A stretch of DNA of 64,000 nt. It comes from an uncultured Porphyromonadaceae bacterium. GTDB lineage: Bacteria; Bacteroidota; Bacteroidia; Bacteroidales; Muribaculaceae. The translations under genes and the position numbers were made by a program. Numbering within the stretch: position 1 is the first letter of the stretch; every line of letters begins with the position of its first letter. Shown piece after piece: positions 17,721-26,491 of this stretch. The notes under the pieces were generated by a model that was given only the letters and a program-made list of their open reading frames with translations, had not been told where the DNA came from and did not search any database. The stretch spans positions 1 through 64,000 of the forward strand of contig CALDIF010000084.1 in NCBI GenBank assembly GCA_937901905.1. Direction: 5' to 3'.

Positions 17721-17752
17721 AAAAGACCACCGGTTGTTGCCGGTGGTCTTTT
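17721..17752. terminator. Bidirectional terminator between glsA and cysE
   Basis: A perfect 13-bp hairpin (aaaagaccaccgg, 6-nt loop, ccggtggtctttt) sits between two convergent operons. The stem has A runs on the left and T runs on the right, so it can act in both directions. Confidence 0.9.
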
Positions 17753-17755
17753 GTG

Positions 17756-18670
17756 TCAAATCCCTGCGCCATCACTGTACATCGGTTGCTCGATTGGTCG
17801 TCCTTGGATTACACGCGAGTGCGGAGGTACATCGCGCGTGAGCCACACGTTACCGCCGATCACGCTGTCATGACCGATGGTGATGCGCCCCAATATCGAG
17901 GTGTTGCTATACACCACCACCCTATCTTCAATGATAGGATGCCTGGGCAGATCAATCGGTCGACCTGTCTCGTCGTGCTCAAAATTGCGCGCACCCAATG
18001 TCACTCCTTGATACAACATCACGTGGTTACCGATGATGCTAGTGGCTCCGATCACGATACCCGTACCATGGTCTATCGCGAAGTACTCACCTATCGTCGC
18101 CGCCGGATGTATATCAACACCCGTGGTCGAGTGGGCCATCTCGGTAATGATGCGCGGCAAGATAGGGACACCCAACAAGTGCAAGGCGTGTGCCACACGA
18201 TAATGCAACATCACCGTGCTTACCGGATAGCCGAAAATCACTTCACTGAGGCTTGTAACAGCCGGATCATTGAGCGAAACCGCCTCAATGTCGGTAAGCA
18301 ACAAATCGCGTATTGCCGGCAACCCGTTGACGAATTGCACCGCAATATCTTTCGCCTCGACACATCGTTCCTCGTCGTCACGAAAACCGGCAAACACAAG
18401 AGCCGATGCGACTTGTTTACGCACAATCATGAACACTTGTTCAAGATCTACTCCCACATGATGCAGACGAGCCTCCTCAATGACATGACCGTTGTCGAAA
18501 TAACCCGGGAAGAGCAGTCGACGCAGTAGCACCATCAGTTCGCTGATCATGGTCACAGCGGGCATGGTGCTATGGCGCGACAATGCCAATCGTCGCTCGT
18601 TATCACAACTCTCGGTCAACTTGAGGGTGGCATCGCGAATGATGACACCGATTTGCTTGCGATCCATCAT
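17756..18670 (-). CDS. cysE: Serine O-acetyltransferase
   Basis: The enzyme acetylates L-serine from acetyl-CoA to O-acetylserine, the first step of cysteine synthesis. The 304-residue product has an N-terminal helical domain and a left-handed beta-helix with hexapeptide repeats, including DIHPAATIGEYFAIDHGTG and GVTLGA, the conserved serine acetyltransferase active-site region (Asp-His pair). The length fits the longer EpsC-like form. It follows cysK with a 4-nt overlap, so substrate-making and substrate-using enzymes are coupled. Confidence 0.93.
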   Translation of the reverse strand: MMDRKQIGVIIRDATLKLTESCDNERRLALSRHSTMPAVTMISELMVLLRRLLFPGYFDNGHVIEEARLHHVGVDLEQVFMIVRKQVASALVFAGFRDDEERCVEAKDIAVQFVNGLPAIRDLLLTDIEAVSLNDPAVTSLSEVIFGYPVSTVMLHYRVAHALHLLGVPILPRIITEMAHSTTGVDIHPAATIGEYFAIDHGTGIVIGATSIIGNHVMLYQGVTLGARNFEHDETGRPIDLPRHPIIEDRVVVYSNTSILGRITIGHDSVIGGNVWLTRDVPPHSRVIQGRPIEQPMYSDGAGI

Positions 18671-19581
18671 GAGAATAATCCGGTTGACAGATAGCGCTCA
18701 CCCGTGTCGGGGAGTAATGCGACAATCGTCTTTCCCACATAGGCTTCATCACGAGCCAAACGCAACGCGGCAGCGCACGAGGCACCCGACGAGATACCGA
18801 CCAACAAGCCCAAAGTGCGTGCGAGCGTACGGGCAGCCTCGGCAGCCTCCTCGTCACTCACGGTGAGGACACGGCTGACTACATTGGCATCGTAGGTAGC
18901 GGGCACAAAGCCGGCTCCTATACCTTGTATCTTGTGCTTGCCTGCCACACCGGTCGACAAAACAGCCGAACTTGCAGGCTCGACAGCCACGATTTCAACT
19001 TCGGGGTTGTGACGACGCAAGGCGCGTCCCACACCACTCACTGTGCCGCCTGTTCCGACACCGGCAACAAAGACATCGACAACGCCCCCGGTGTCACGCC
19101 ATACCTCCTCACCGGTCGTACGCTCGTGTATTGCCGGATTGGCGGGATTGACAAACTGACCGAGGATTACCGCGCCCTCGATTGTGGAACGCAACTGCTC
19201 GGCACGAGCAATAGCCCCCTTCATGCCCTCGGCTCCGGGGGTGAGTTCCAACTCTGCCCCGTACGCCTTGAGGAGGTTGCGACGTTCGACGCTCATAGTG
19301 TCGGGCATGGTGAGTATAACACGATAGCCACGTGATGTTCCCACCCAAGCCAAGCCCACACCGGTGTTGCCGCTTGTAGGCTCGATAATAGTTGCACCGG
19401 GGCTCAACACGCCACGTTGCTCGGCATCTTCAATCATCGCGAGAGCGATGCGATCTTTCACGCTACCGCCCGGATTATAATACTCCAACTTGAGCAACAA
19501 GCGAGCACCGCCGCCCACCACCGGTGTGGCGTCGACCAACGGGGTATTACCCACGAGGTCGGTCATTTTTGCATAAATCAT
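18667..19581 (-). CDS. cysK: Cysteine synthase (O-acetylserine sulfhydrylase)
   Basis: This PLP enzyme joins O-acetylserine and sulfide to make cysteine. The 304-residue product shows the PLP lysine K42 in GGSVKDR, the TSGNTG substrate loop and the GTGGTVSG phosphate-binding motif. The gene is first of the cysK-cysE pair on the minus strand; the pair overlaps by 4 nt. No regulatory RNA is evident upstream; a strong hairpin (19616-19657) isolates it from the gene before it. Confidence 0.96.
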   Translation of the reverse strand: MIYAKMTDLVGNTPLVDATPVVGGGARLLLKLEYYNPGGSVKDRIALAMIEDAEQRGVLSPGATIIEPTSGNTGVGLAWVGTSRGYRVILTMPDTMSVERRNLLKAYGAELELTPGAEGMKGAIARAEQLRSTIEGAVILGQFVNPANPAIHERTTGEEVWRDTGGVVDVFVAGVGTGGTVSGVGRALRRHNPEVEIVAVEPASSAVLSTGVAGKHKIQGIGAGFVPATYDANVVSRVLTVSDEEAAEAARTLARTLGLLVGISSGASCAAALRLARDEAYVGKTIVALLPDTGERYLSTGLFS

Positions 19582-19615
19582 AATTTTACAAACTTTGAAT
19601 TTTGATTAAGAAATC

Positions 19616-19657
19616 CATCTGATCTGGGTCGTCACTTCGGGCGACCCAGATCAGATG
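19616..19657 (-). terminator. Terminator-like hairpin after the Wza-like gene
   Basis: A perfect 16-bp stem (catctgatctgggtcg / cgacccagatcagatg) with a 10-nt loop lies between the end of the polysaccharide-export gene and the cysK start. It is long and GC-containing but lacks a clean U run on the minus strand. Confidence 0.7.
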
Positions 19658-19713
19658 TGTTTTAATAATACGAGCAACGGTCGTCGCCAATTCCCGGCTT
19701 ACACGTCAACGTA

Positions 19714-20514
19714 TCACTTGGTCAAGGTAATAACGAATGTTGCGATTGACATCAGCAAACTCAATGTGGTGAACGCGAATGTCACGCCCGGAGGCATCTG
19801 CCATGATGAGCGCGCCTTGCTGGCGTTAGGCTCGACGTACACGATGTCGTTTTGCTGCAAGTAAAAATCACTCGACACAAGCAAGTTGGCATCGTTAAGG
19901 TTCACCGTTTTCACTTGTCGTGTGCCGTCACTATTGGTGTGCACTATCATCACATTGTCACGTCGACCTTGAATTGTGAGGTCGCCTGCCATTGCCAGTG
20001 CCTCAAGCACGTTGAGTCGACCGTTGGGAGCCTTGACGGCACCGGGGGTTTTCACTTCACCCATGACATACACATGAAAGTTTTGCAAGCGAACCTCAAC
20101 AACGGGACGCTCGGTGATATATCGCGGATAAATCTGCGAAGCGATGTAGTCGGCGGTTGCACTGATTGTCATGCCACCCACATGCAATCGACCTAACACG
20201 GGGAAGTCGATATTACCCTTGTTATCAACGAGATAGTAATATATCGAATTCTCGGTGTTATTATTCAAACTGTTGTTTGTGCCCACAATCTCGGTTTTGT
20301 TGAATATCTTTACCAAGTCGGGCTGGCTGCACGACACGTTAATTTGGATCAAGTCGCCGGCTATCAACGGTTGTTCCACATTCTTGGCGGCATTGTTGAG
20401 TACGCTTTGAGGCAGGCTCGAGGCATCAATCATATAGGGAACCTCCTTGGTCGAACCGCAACCCGCGAGCATGAGTGTCAACAAGGCGACACTCAATATA
20501 GTCTTAATATTCAT
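19714..20514 (-). CDS. Wza-like polysaccharide export lipoprotein
   Basis: This is an outer-membrane polysaccharide export (OPX) protein of the Poly_export/SLBB family. The 266-residue product has a lipobox LAGC (Cys19), a Poly_export domain (about residues 48-145, with DKTGNIDFPVLG-type sequence NKGNIDFPVLG), an SLBB domain (VYVMGEVKTPGAVKAPNG) and one C-terminal hydrophobic helix. The usual partner genes (Wzc-type kinase, glycosyltransferases) are not adjacent. It follows the C1 peptidase gene by 17 nt and probably shares its transcript. Confidence 0.9.
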   Translation of the reverse strand: MNIKTILSVALLTLMLAGCGSTKEVPYMIDASSLPQSVLNNAAKNVEQPLIAGDLIQINVSCSQPDLVKIFNKTEIVGTNNSLNNNTENSIYYYLVDNKGNIDFPVLGRLHVGGMTISATADYIASQIYPRYITERPVVEVRLQNFHVYVMGEVKTPGAVKAPNGRLNVLEALAMAGDLTIQGRRDNVMIVHTNSDGTRQVKTVNLNDANLLVSSDFYLQQNDIVYVEPNASKARSSWQMPPGVTFAFTTLSLLMSIATFVITLTK

Positions 20515-20531
20515 AATCAGGCGTTTTGCTT

Positions 20532-21737
20532 TTAGAGACCGATTTTCTTAGCGATATTCTTGGGGACACCTGCCTTGTTGAGGTAAATGTCCAACGTCTT
20601 GGCACGGAAGAATGCCTTGCTCACATAGAAATAGCCGTCGTACACTTGATTGGTGTCCCAACTGTTTTGAACTTTATAATATTCGTGACCCTCTTGGTCA
20701 ACAGCCTTGCCCATGATCACCATGCCGTGATCGTCGGTGGTTTCCTTGTTGTCGAACATCGCTTGACGTTCTTCTTGGGTCACCCACTGCTCTTCAACCG
20801 GGCCCTTGATGTCCCACTTCTCTTCCTCGCGATCCTTGTCACTCAACTTTGCCCAGCGTGCCATGTCGGTGCCGGCAGCATCGGGTACCTCTTTGTCAAC
20901 GGGAAGCACAGCGAAGCCTTTGCGCCACTTGAAGCCCGGCTCGCTCACGTCGGCACCCCATGCGATGGTGTAACCGTTATCCAAGGCATAATCCACAATC
21001 TCGATCAATTCATCGACAGGGACATTTTGGAAAGACTCCCATAGCCAGTTGTCGGCCACTTCGAGTACAAACGGTTTGTAGAACTGATGATGGGTGAACG
21101 AGGTTATGGAAACATAGTCATTGAGGTCGATGGGCAACGAGGCTGCAAAACTCTGCGGAGTGTAAGTCTTACCTTCCCAAGTGAAACTCTCGGGCAACTT
21201 ACCCATGTAGGCATCGAGTATGCCGGTGAGACCGTCGATCCAAGCCGGGGTCAACTTCTTCAATTTGCGCTCATTGATCACGCTCACATAGCCCTGAAGG
21301 GTTGCGGTGAGTTCGGCAGTATTGAACTTCTTGTCGCCATGGGTCATTCCGGTATACACGTCGACCGGCACCATGCCATAGTTCTCCCACACGTAGGGGA
21401 CATCGTGAGCGGCACCTCCCTCGGCAAAATTGATTTCGCCGTCCATGCGAACATTCTTGATAGCCTTGTCAAGGTAGCAGTGGTAAACCACGAATCCCTC
21501 GCTGAGGTGCACCTGCTTGCCTGTCTTGCGCAAAATTTCGCTCTCTAAAAAGGAGTTGGTCGAGTAGCACCAACACGTACCACTCTTGTTCTGATCCTTG
21601 ACCGGAGTCGTAGCAATAACCTTCACGTCGGTAAAGGTAAAGCCGGTGCTGTCCGGATCAACAATTTTGTCATCGGCAAAGCACCACGACGATGTCATCA
21701 ACATCGCCATTGCCATGAATGATAATCGGTTTGTCAT
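20532..21737 (-). CDS. Secreted C1-family (papain-like/bleomycin hydrolase-like) cysteine peptidase
   Basis: This predicted exported aminopeptidase of the PepC/bleomycin hydrolase type has about 401 residues. A signal peptide (about residues 1-21) ends near CFADD. The catalytic Cys55 lies in SGTCWCYST, the His in DDHGMVI and the Asn in VQNSWDTN, so the active site is complete. The ATG at 21737 is chosen because it begins the signal peptide; an upstream non-ATG start is less likely. It is 11 nt after the AlbA_2 gene and 17 nt before the Wza-like gene. Confidence 0.92.
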   Translation of the reverse strand: MTNRLSFMAMAMLMTSSWCFADDKIVDPDSTGFTFTDVKVIATTPVKDQNKSGTCWCYSTNSFLESEILRKTGKQVHLSEGFVVYHCYLDKAIKNVRMDGEINFAEGGAAHDVPYVWENYGMVPVDVYTGMTHGDKKFNTAELTATLQGYVSVINERKLKKLTPAWIDGLTGILDAYMGKLPESFTWEGKTYTPQSFAASLPIDLNDYVSITSFTHHQFYKPFVLEVADNWLWESFQNVPVDELIEIVDYALDNGYTIAWGADVSEPGFKWRKGFAVLPVDKEVPDAAGTDMARWAKLSDKDREEEKWDIKGPVEEQWVTQEERQAMFDNKETTDDHGMVIMGKAVDQEGHEYYKVQNSWDTNQVYDGYFYVSKAFFRAKTLDIYLNKAGVPKNIAKKIGL

Positions 21738-21748
21738 CTTGTAGGTAA

Positions 21749-22378
21749 TTATTTGGTTAATGTTATTACACAATTATTGTCGTGGTAATCAATCTCGGCT
21801 ATTCCCATGCGACACATCGCCACAACGATTTGCTCTGCCACCTCATCACTGCAGTGTAGCAAGCGAGTGGCTCCCTTGACCGTGATTGCGCCATGCGAGC
21901 CGATGTAGTCAAGCAAGCGACGCTCACGCTCACCGAGGCTGATGGTCGCAGCCCCACTCTCGCTCATCACGCGCTCGTGAACCCGACCGACAACGACATT
22001 CTCGTCGGCAACGCGATAGTAAGCCACATAGTTGCCATGCTCGTCGGGTGCGGTCACCGGACGTGTATCGGCGATGCCGATTATAGCCTCAACCACTATC
22101 TTGCCATGCACGTTGTGATTGACAAATTCCACAGGCTGTGGCGGACGGCAGTACATTGAGGCGGCTTGTTCGACCATGTATATTTCCTCCTCACTGCTCA
22201 CTCCGGCAACGATGCCGTTATCCTTGACACCGATGAGCAATCTGCCACCGGCATGGTTGGCAAACGCTGCGATGCTGCGCGCTATCTTGCGAGAGTCGGC
22301 AATACGGAATTTGAAATCCTGTCGCTCATGCTCGCCATGAGTAATCAACTCCTCGATGTATGCAGCACCGTGTCTCAT
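21749..22378 (-). CDS. AlbA_2 (Schlafen-type) putative DNA-binding protein
   Basis: The product of about 209 residues has an AlbA_2/Schlafen-type domain (about residues 7-115: E-x-x-DFKF, the RSIAAFANHAGGRLLIGVKDNG core) and a C-terminal winged-helix-like part (about 140-205). Such proteins are usually annotated as ATP-binding or transcriptional regulators; true function is unknown. The ATG at 22378 lies 3 nt after the preceding stop; a GTG at 22384 would instead overlap it by 4 nt (GTGA) and add two residues. It is placed between an SGNH hydrolase and a peptidase gene. Confidence 0.82.
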   Translation of the reverse strand: MRHGAAYIEELITHGEHERQDFKFRIADSRKIARSIAAFANHAGGRLLIGVKDNGIVAGVSSEEEIYMVEQAASMYCRPPQPVEFVNHNVHGKIVVEAIIGIADTRPVTAPDEHGNYVAYYRVADENVVVGRVHERVMSESGAATISLGERERRLLDYIGSHGAITVKGATRLLHCSDEVAEQIVVAMCRMGIAEIDYHDNNCVITLTK

Positions 22379-22380
22379 TG

Positions 22381-23481
22381 TCACTTGATTACTTGTTTTA
22401 AAACAGGCAACAACTTGGCAGCGTAGTAGAGGAAGCCCACATCGGTGGCATGAATGCCGTCAACAAAACCCTCGCCGTCGGGACCGTACAAACCCTCACA
22501 ATCAACGTAGTAGAGATTGTCGGGGTTATCGGCAAGCAATCGCTCGTAGTTTTTGCGCCATTCCACGTTCTTCTCGGGCAGATAAGAACTGTAATAGGCA
22601 CTATACTTGGTATAGGAATACATCGGCCCCTCGACCATGATGATGGGCACGTCGGGACGCAACGTGCGCAGTATATTGACAAAGCCGTAAGTTAGCGTGT
22701 CGCACATCATCTTGGTGCAGTTGGGCACCGGGTCAAGCACATACGCCGCCACATCGGGTATCGCGGCCATTACCCGTGCCATGCAACTATCCATCTTGGC
22801 TTGACCGCTGAAACCGAGGTTGACACACTCCACACCCAATTCGCGCTGCAAGATGTTGGTAGACACCATGCCCGGACGCGTGGCACAACCGCCCTGCATG
22901 ATGCTCGTGCCGTAAAACACGACCTTACCGCCCACTCGGGGCGAGACCACTTGCGGCATAGTGAGTACGGCGGTACTGTCCACGCCGATGTCGATCCAAT
23001 TCACACCGTCGTAAAGCGACAAGTAAGCCAAATACTCGTGCATACGCCCGTCGAGCCTGTCGATAAAGACCTTGGTTTGAATAGAGTCCTTCGTGGGACG
23101 GTTACAGTTGACAAAGTGCCACTTGCCGTCGTCCTCATCGAGGATATAAAGGTCTACACCTTTGGTGCCGGTGTCGGCCATGTGCGCCATGTGGAACTGG
23201 TTGCGAATGTTGTAGTGCATTGCAACACAACGCGAGTCGGTCGCAAAGCGTATACCGATGCCCGCGCTGCAGCGAGCCAACCACCACAAGCCGTCACGCA
23301 CGCTGTCCTCCATATACTTGGGCAGACGCGAATACAACGGGTCATCAAAGCCGTTGTTTATTATGCGGAACTGCGTCGCATCGACATAGCGCAACGTGTC
23401 GGATTTGGTGAAATCCTGAGCCTCGACCGCTGTACAAGCAATCAATGTAATGGCGAGCAGCAATAAAAAACGTTTTATCAT
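22381..23481 (-). CDS. Secreted SGNH/GDSL-family hydrolase
   Basis: This exported esterase-like protein has 366 residues. It has a signal peptide (about 1-21), an N-terminal beta domain found in this hydrolase group, and a C-terminal SGNH domain with the serine S193 in YGTSIMQGG and the Asp-x-x-His pair in FVDGIHATD. Family members deacylate carbohydrates or lipids; the substrate is not visible. The ATG at 23481 begins the signal peptide. It is the first gene of the minus-strand set hydrolase, AlbA_2, C1 peptidase, Wza-like. Confidence 0.88.
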   Translation of the reverse strand: MIKRFLLLLAITLIACTAVEAQDFTKSDTLRYVDATQFRIINNGFDDPLYSRLPKYMEDSVRDGLWWLARCSAGIGIRFATDSRCVAMHYNIRNQFHMAHMADTGTKGVDLYILDEDDGKWHFVNCNRPTKDSIQTKVFIDRLDGRMHEYLAYLSLYDGVNWIDIGVDSTAVLTMPQVVSPRVGGKVVFYGTSIMQGGCATRPGMVSTNILQRELGVECVNLGFSGQAKMDSCMARVMAAIPDVAAYVLDPVPNCTKMMCDTLTYGFVNILRTLRPDVPIIMVEGPMYSYTKYSAYYSSYLPEKNVEWRKNYERLLADNPDNLYYVDCEGLYGPDGEGFVDGIHATDVGFLYYAAKLLPVLKQVIK

Positions 23482-23498
23482 AATATTTTCAAACAACA

Positions 23499-23529
23499 AG
23501 GAGGCGCCGCCCTCAAGCGACGACCTCCT
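23499..23529 (-). terminator. Hairpin after the OmpA-like gene
   Basis: The arms aggagg and cctcct enclose a GC-rich interior and, on the minus strand, are followed by a T-rich ttgttgttt stretch. It lies between the OmpA-like stop and the SGNH hydrolase start. Confidence 0.55.
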
Positions 23530-23554
23530 CTACAGTGTTCGTTTCATCAGTGAC

Positions 23555-24244
23555 TTACTCGAGCGTACCGGCGTTGGCGGCTTCGATCATTGCCTCGTTG
23601 GCACTGATGTATATCTCAACGCGACGGTTCTGGGCGCGACCGGGCTCGGTGTCGTTGCTTGCGACAGGATAGTCGTAGGCACAACCCTCGGCACTCATGC
23701 GAGCTGAACTCACACCGGCATTCATCAGATAGGTCTTCACCGAGTTGGCGCGAGCCAACGACAATTTCTCGTTAGTTGCACGACTGCCCGTATTGTCGGT
23801 GTGACCGGCGATTTGAATGTTAGTGTCGGGATTATTAATGAGCGAGGTGGCAAAGGTGTTCAATGCACTCTTGGCACTGTTGCTCAAGTTGCTCTTGCCC
23901 GTTGCGAACAAGATGCCGCTCTCGAGGGTCACCTTGAGCGCGGGGTTATCGTTCCGGTCGGTAACGGTCTCAACAGTTGCGCCCTCAATATTCTCGAGTT
24001 CTTTCTTCTGCTTGTCCATCTTCTTGCCGATGAGCGTACCGGCGACACCACCGGCGACAGCACCGACGGCAGCACCGATAGCGGCACCCTTACCCTTGCC
24101 GAATATAGCACCTAAACCCGCACCCACAGCAGCACCGCCACCGGTACCGATTATCGCACCCTTTCCGGTGTTACTCATTGAACTACAACCTACCGTTGTA
24201 ATCAACAATAGTGCGCTAAGCACCATGCAAATCATCTTTTTCAT
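23555..24244 (-). CDS. OmpA-family lipoprotein with glycine zipper
   Basis: This YiaD-like outer-membrane lipoprotein has 229 residues. It has a lipobox TVGC (Cys20), a Gly/Ala-rich zipper (about residues 28-75) that may insert in the membrane, and a C-terminal OmpA domain (about 105-220) with the diaminopimelate-binding residues in GHTDNTG and RAQNRRVE. It should tie the outer membrane to peptidoglycan. It is single and carries its own promoter. Confidence 0.93.
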   Translation of the reverse strand: MKKMICMVLSALLLITTVGCSSMSNTGKGAIIGTGGGAAVGAGLGAIFGKGKGAAIGAAVGAVAGGVAGTLIGKKMDKQKKELENIEGATVETVTDRNDNPALKVTLESGILFATGKSNLSNSAKSALNTFATSLINNPDTNIQIAGHTDNTGSRATNEKLSLARANSVKTYLMNAGVSSARMSAEGCAYDYPVASNDTEPGRAQNRRVEIYISANEAMIEAANAGTLE

Positions 24245-24289
24245 CTCGTGTAAACTGTAATTTGGTTACTAACTGATATTTCTAATATG

Positions 24290-24297
24290 CAAAGGTA
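24290..24297 (-). promoter_or_regulatory. -7 element for the OmpA-like lipoprotein
   Basis: The minus strand reads TACCTTTG, a full TAnnTTTG match, about 46 nt before the start codon. A TTTG occurs 23 nt upstream (24321-24324), slightly further than usual. Confidence 0.6.
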
Positions 24298-24379
24298 AAC
24301 AATTTTATCAATTTACTGCTCAAATTAACACATTTTATCAGTATTTTGCAATATAAAATTCGCCATAGGTAATCGCGCC

Positions 24380-26368
24380 TTAACTCTTCAAGGTTATGGG
24401 GCGGTAAGCACGTTCCTTGATTGCACCGGAACGGAATGCGCGCAACAACTCCTGCAGGTCGGCAATTTGATGTCTCAATTCCTCGCCCTTGTCGGTATCC
24501 TTGACCATCATGCGGTGATTGGTCATCTCAACCAATTGGACGGTCGACTTGATGTCTTGCCCCAATTCAACGGCATTTTCTATTGAGGTGAACGGCTCGT
24601 GTTGTACCAGTTGAAATCCTCGAGAGTGATACACGAGAGTATAACCGGCTATACCGGTTTCGGGTTGATAAGCCTTGGAGAAACCGCCATCAATCACCAT
24701 CAGTTTGCCTCCGGCTTTGATCGGGTTCTCTCCCTTAATTGTCTTGACGGGCACATGCCCGTTGATGATGTGCCTATATTGTCCCGTGACACCGAATTCA
24801 TCGAGAATCATGTCCACCACGGTCTCGTCATCGCGCAAACGGTAATATGCTCCTTTAACCTCGGTATGCGCCGCTTTATCGGTAATGAAATAGCGTTCGA
24901 AAGTTGCCATCTTGTCCTTGTCGAATGCCGGTGAGTTCTTGCCACACCACAAGTACCACACATAGTCGAGGGCAAATGCCTGTTGTTCGGGCGTGTCGGC
25001 TCCGAAGTAAGCCTCGCGAATTAAATTTCCCACACAGTCGAGCAATGCCTTTCCATGATAGGTATTGCCGGCAATGACAATGTCTTTTAACGTACCGTCG
25101 TCATTGAGCGGCATGGACGCGTGATACAACAAGTTGCCGTTAGCAACGGTGTAGATACAACCGTTACGGAACAGGCACTTGATGTGACGGCGCAATTTTT
25201 CACTTCGCACAAACGAGCGATGCAATTTCTCCACAACAGTCTGCTCATCGGGAGTTAAAGCATAGGGTGCATCGGGATCTACCGTCGGGAAATTCATGTC
25301 GCACATGGGGTACACAGCATCGCCCACGGTCACTGTGGCTTCGGCGCGATTGATGCGATGCAGCAATAAGCGGTCGTCCATTTCGAACTCCGGACGGCGT
25401 ATAATCGTGGCCGCCTCCAACTTGAACTGGATTATGGCAATAGCCTTGTGCATACGCGCGACAAGTGCGGCGGTGCGATAATGCTCGGGGCTCAAAGAGT
25501 CGGTATCACGGGGCATAAAACGCTCGCACTCGTCGTCGGCATAGGTCTCGAGTGCAAAGGTTGCTAACGGCAGCAGATTAATACCGTATCCGTCTTCCAA
25601 CACGCTCTGATTACCGTAGCGCAAGGCGATGCGAACCACGTTGGCGATGCAGCAATCGTTCCCGCTCGCGGCTCCCATCCACAAGATGTCATGATTACCC
25701 CACTGGAAATCAAAATCGTGATAATTACACAGTATATCCATTATCTTGTCAGGACTCGGACCGCGATCGTACACATCACCCAAAATGTGCAAGCGGTCAA
25801 TAGTGAGTTGCTGGATTAGGTTGCACATTGCAATGATGAAACTGTCGGCTTGACCGGTCGAAATGATAGTGCGTACCACCACGTCGACGTAGGCTTGCTT
25901 ATTGGGGTCGCTCGATGTCTCGTGCAACAGTTCTTGAATGATGTAAGAATAATCGTCAGGCAATGCCTTGTGTACCTTGCTGCGAGTGTACTTGGACGAC
26001 ACGCTGCGACACACCCTCACAAGACGATTAATAGTAATGAAATACCAGTCGCCCAACTCGTCGCTCTCGTCAATTTCTTGCTTAATCAAGTCCAACTTGC
26101 GCTCGGGATAGTAGATGAGCGTGCACAACTCTTGCTGCTCACGATGACCGAGGGTCTCGTTGAATATTTCACGCACTTTGCGCTTGATTGTGCCGGAGGC
26201 ATTGCGCAGCACGTGCTGGAATGCTTCGTACTCTCCGTGCAAGTCGGCAAGAAAATGCTCGGTGCCTTTGGGCAAGTTTAAAATTGCTTCAAGGTTAATA
26301 ATCTCGGTGCTGGCAGTCGCGATGTTAGGGAAATTGCGCGACAACAACGACAGGTATCGCAAATCCAT
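24380..26368 (-). CDS. fbp: Fructose-1,6-bisphosphatase, class III
   Basis: This gluconeogenic phosphatase hydrolyses fructose 1,6-bisphosphate to fructose 6-phosphate. The product of about 662 residues has the length of the class III (Firmicutes/Bacteroidota) enzyme, and shows calcineurin-like metal-binding motifs: LADLHGEY, LGDVYDRG and WGNHD, plus INGHVPV near residue 555. The ATG at 26368 (MDLRYLSLL) is the family start; a longer frame upstream is not needed. It lies after the phosphohexomutase gene, separated by a hairpin. Confidence 0.95.
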   Translation of the reverse strand: MDLRYLSLLSRNFPNIATASTEIINLEAILNLPKGTEHFLADLHGEYEAFQHVLRNASGTIKRKVREIFNETLGHREQQELCTLIYYPERKLDLIKQEIDESDELGDWYFITINRLVRVCRSVSSKYTRSKVHKALPDDYSYIIQELLHETSSDPNKQAYVDVVVRTIISTGQADSFIIAMCNLIQQLTIDRLHILGDVYDRGPSPDKIMDILCNYHDFDFQWGNHDILWMGAASGNDCCIANVVRIALRYGNQSVLEDGYGINLLPLATFALETYADDECERFMPRDTDSLSPEHYRTAALVARMHKAIAIIQFKLEAATIIRRPEFEMDDRLLLHRINRAEATVTVGDAVYPMCDMNFPTVDPDAPYALTPDEQTVVEKLHRSFVRSEKLRRHIKCLFRNGCIYTVANGNLLYHASMPLNDDGTLKDIVIAGNTYHGKALLDCVGNLIREAYFGADTPEQQAFALDYVWYLWCGKNSPAFDKDKMATFERYFITDKAAHTEVKGAYYRLRDDETVVDMILDEFGVTGQYRHIINGHVPVKTIKGENPIKAGGKLMVIDGGFSKAYQPETGIAGYTLVYHSRGFQLVQHEPFTSIENAVELGQDIKSTVQLVEMTNHRMMVKDTDKGEELRHQIADLQELLRAFRSGAIKERAYRPITLKS

Positions 26369-26402
26369 GATGATATAGGGTGATAAAAGGGCTTCTACAG
26401 TA

Positions 26403-26444
26403 AGCGACATTAACGACACCGCTGCAAGCATCGTTAATGTCGCT
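26403..26444 (-). terminator. Terminator-like hairpin after the phosphohexomutase gene
   Basis: A perfect 14-bp stem (agcgacattaacga / tcgttaatgtcgct) with a 14-nt loop lies between the phosphohexomutase stop and the fbp start. No long U run follows, so attenuation or partial readthrough into fbp is possible. Confidence 0.7.
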
Positions 26445-26491
26445 GTTATTTACACAATATTGTCAATTTTCAAGAATGACACGCTGTCAAA

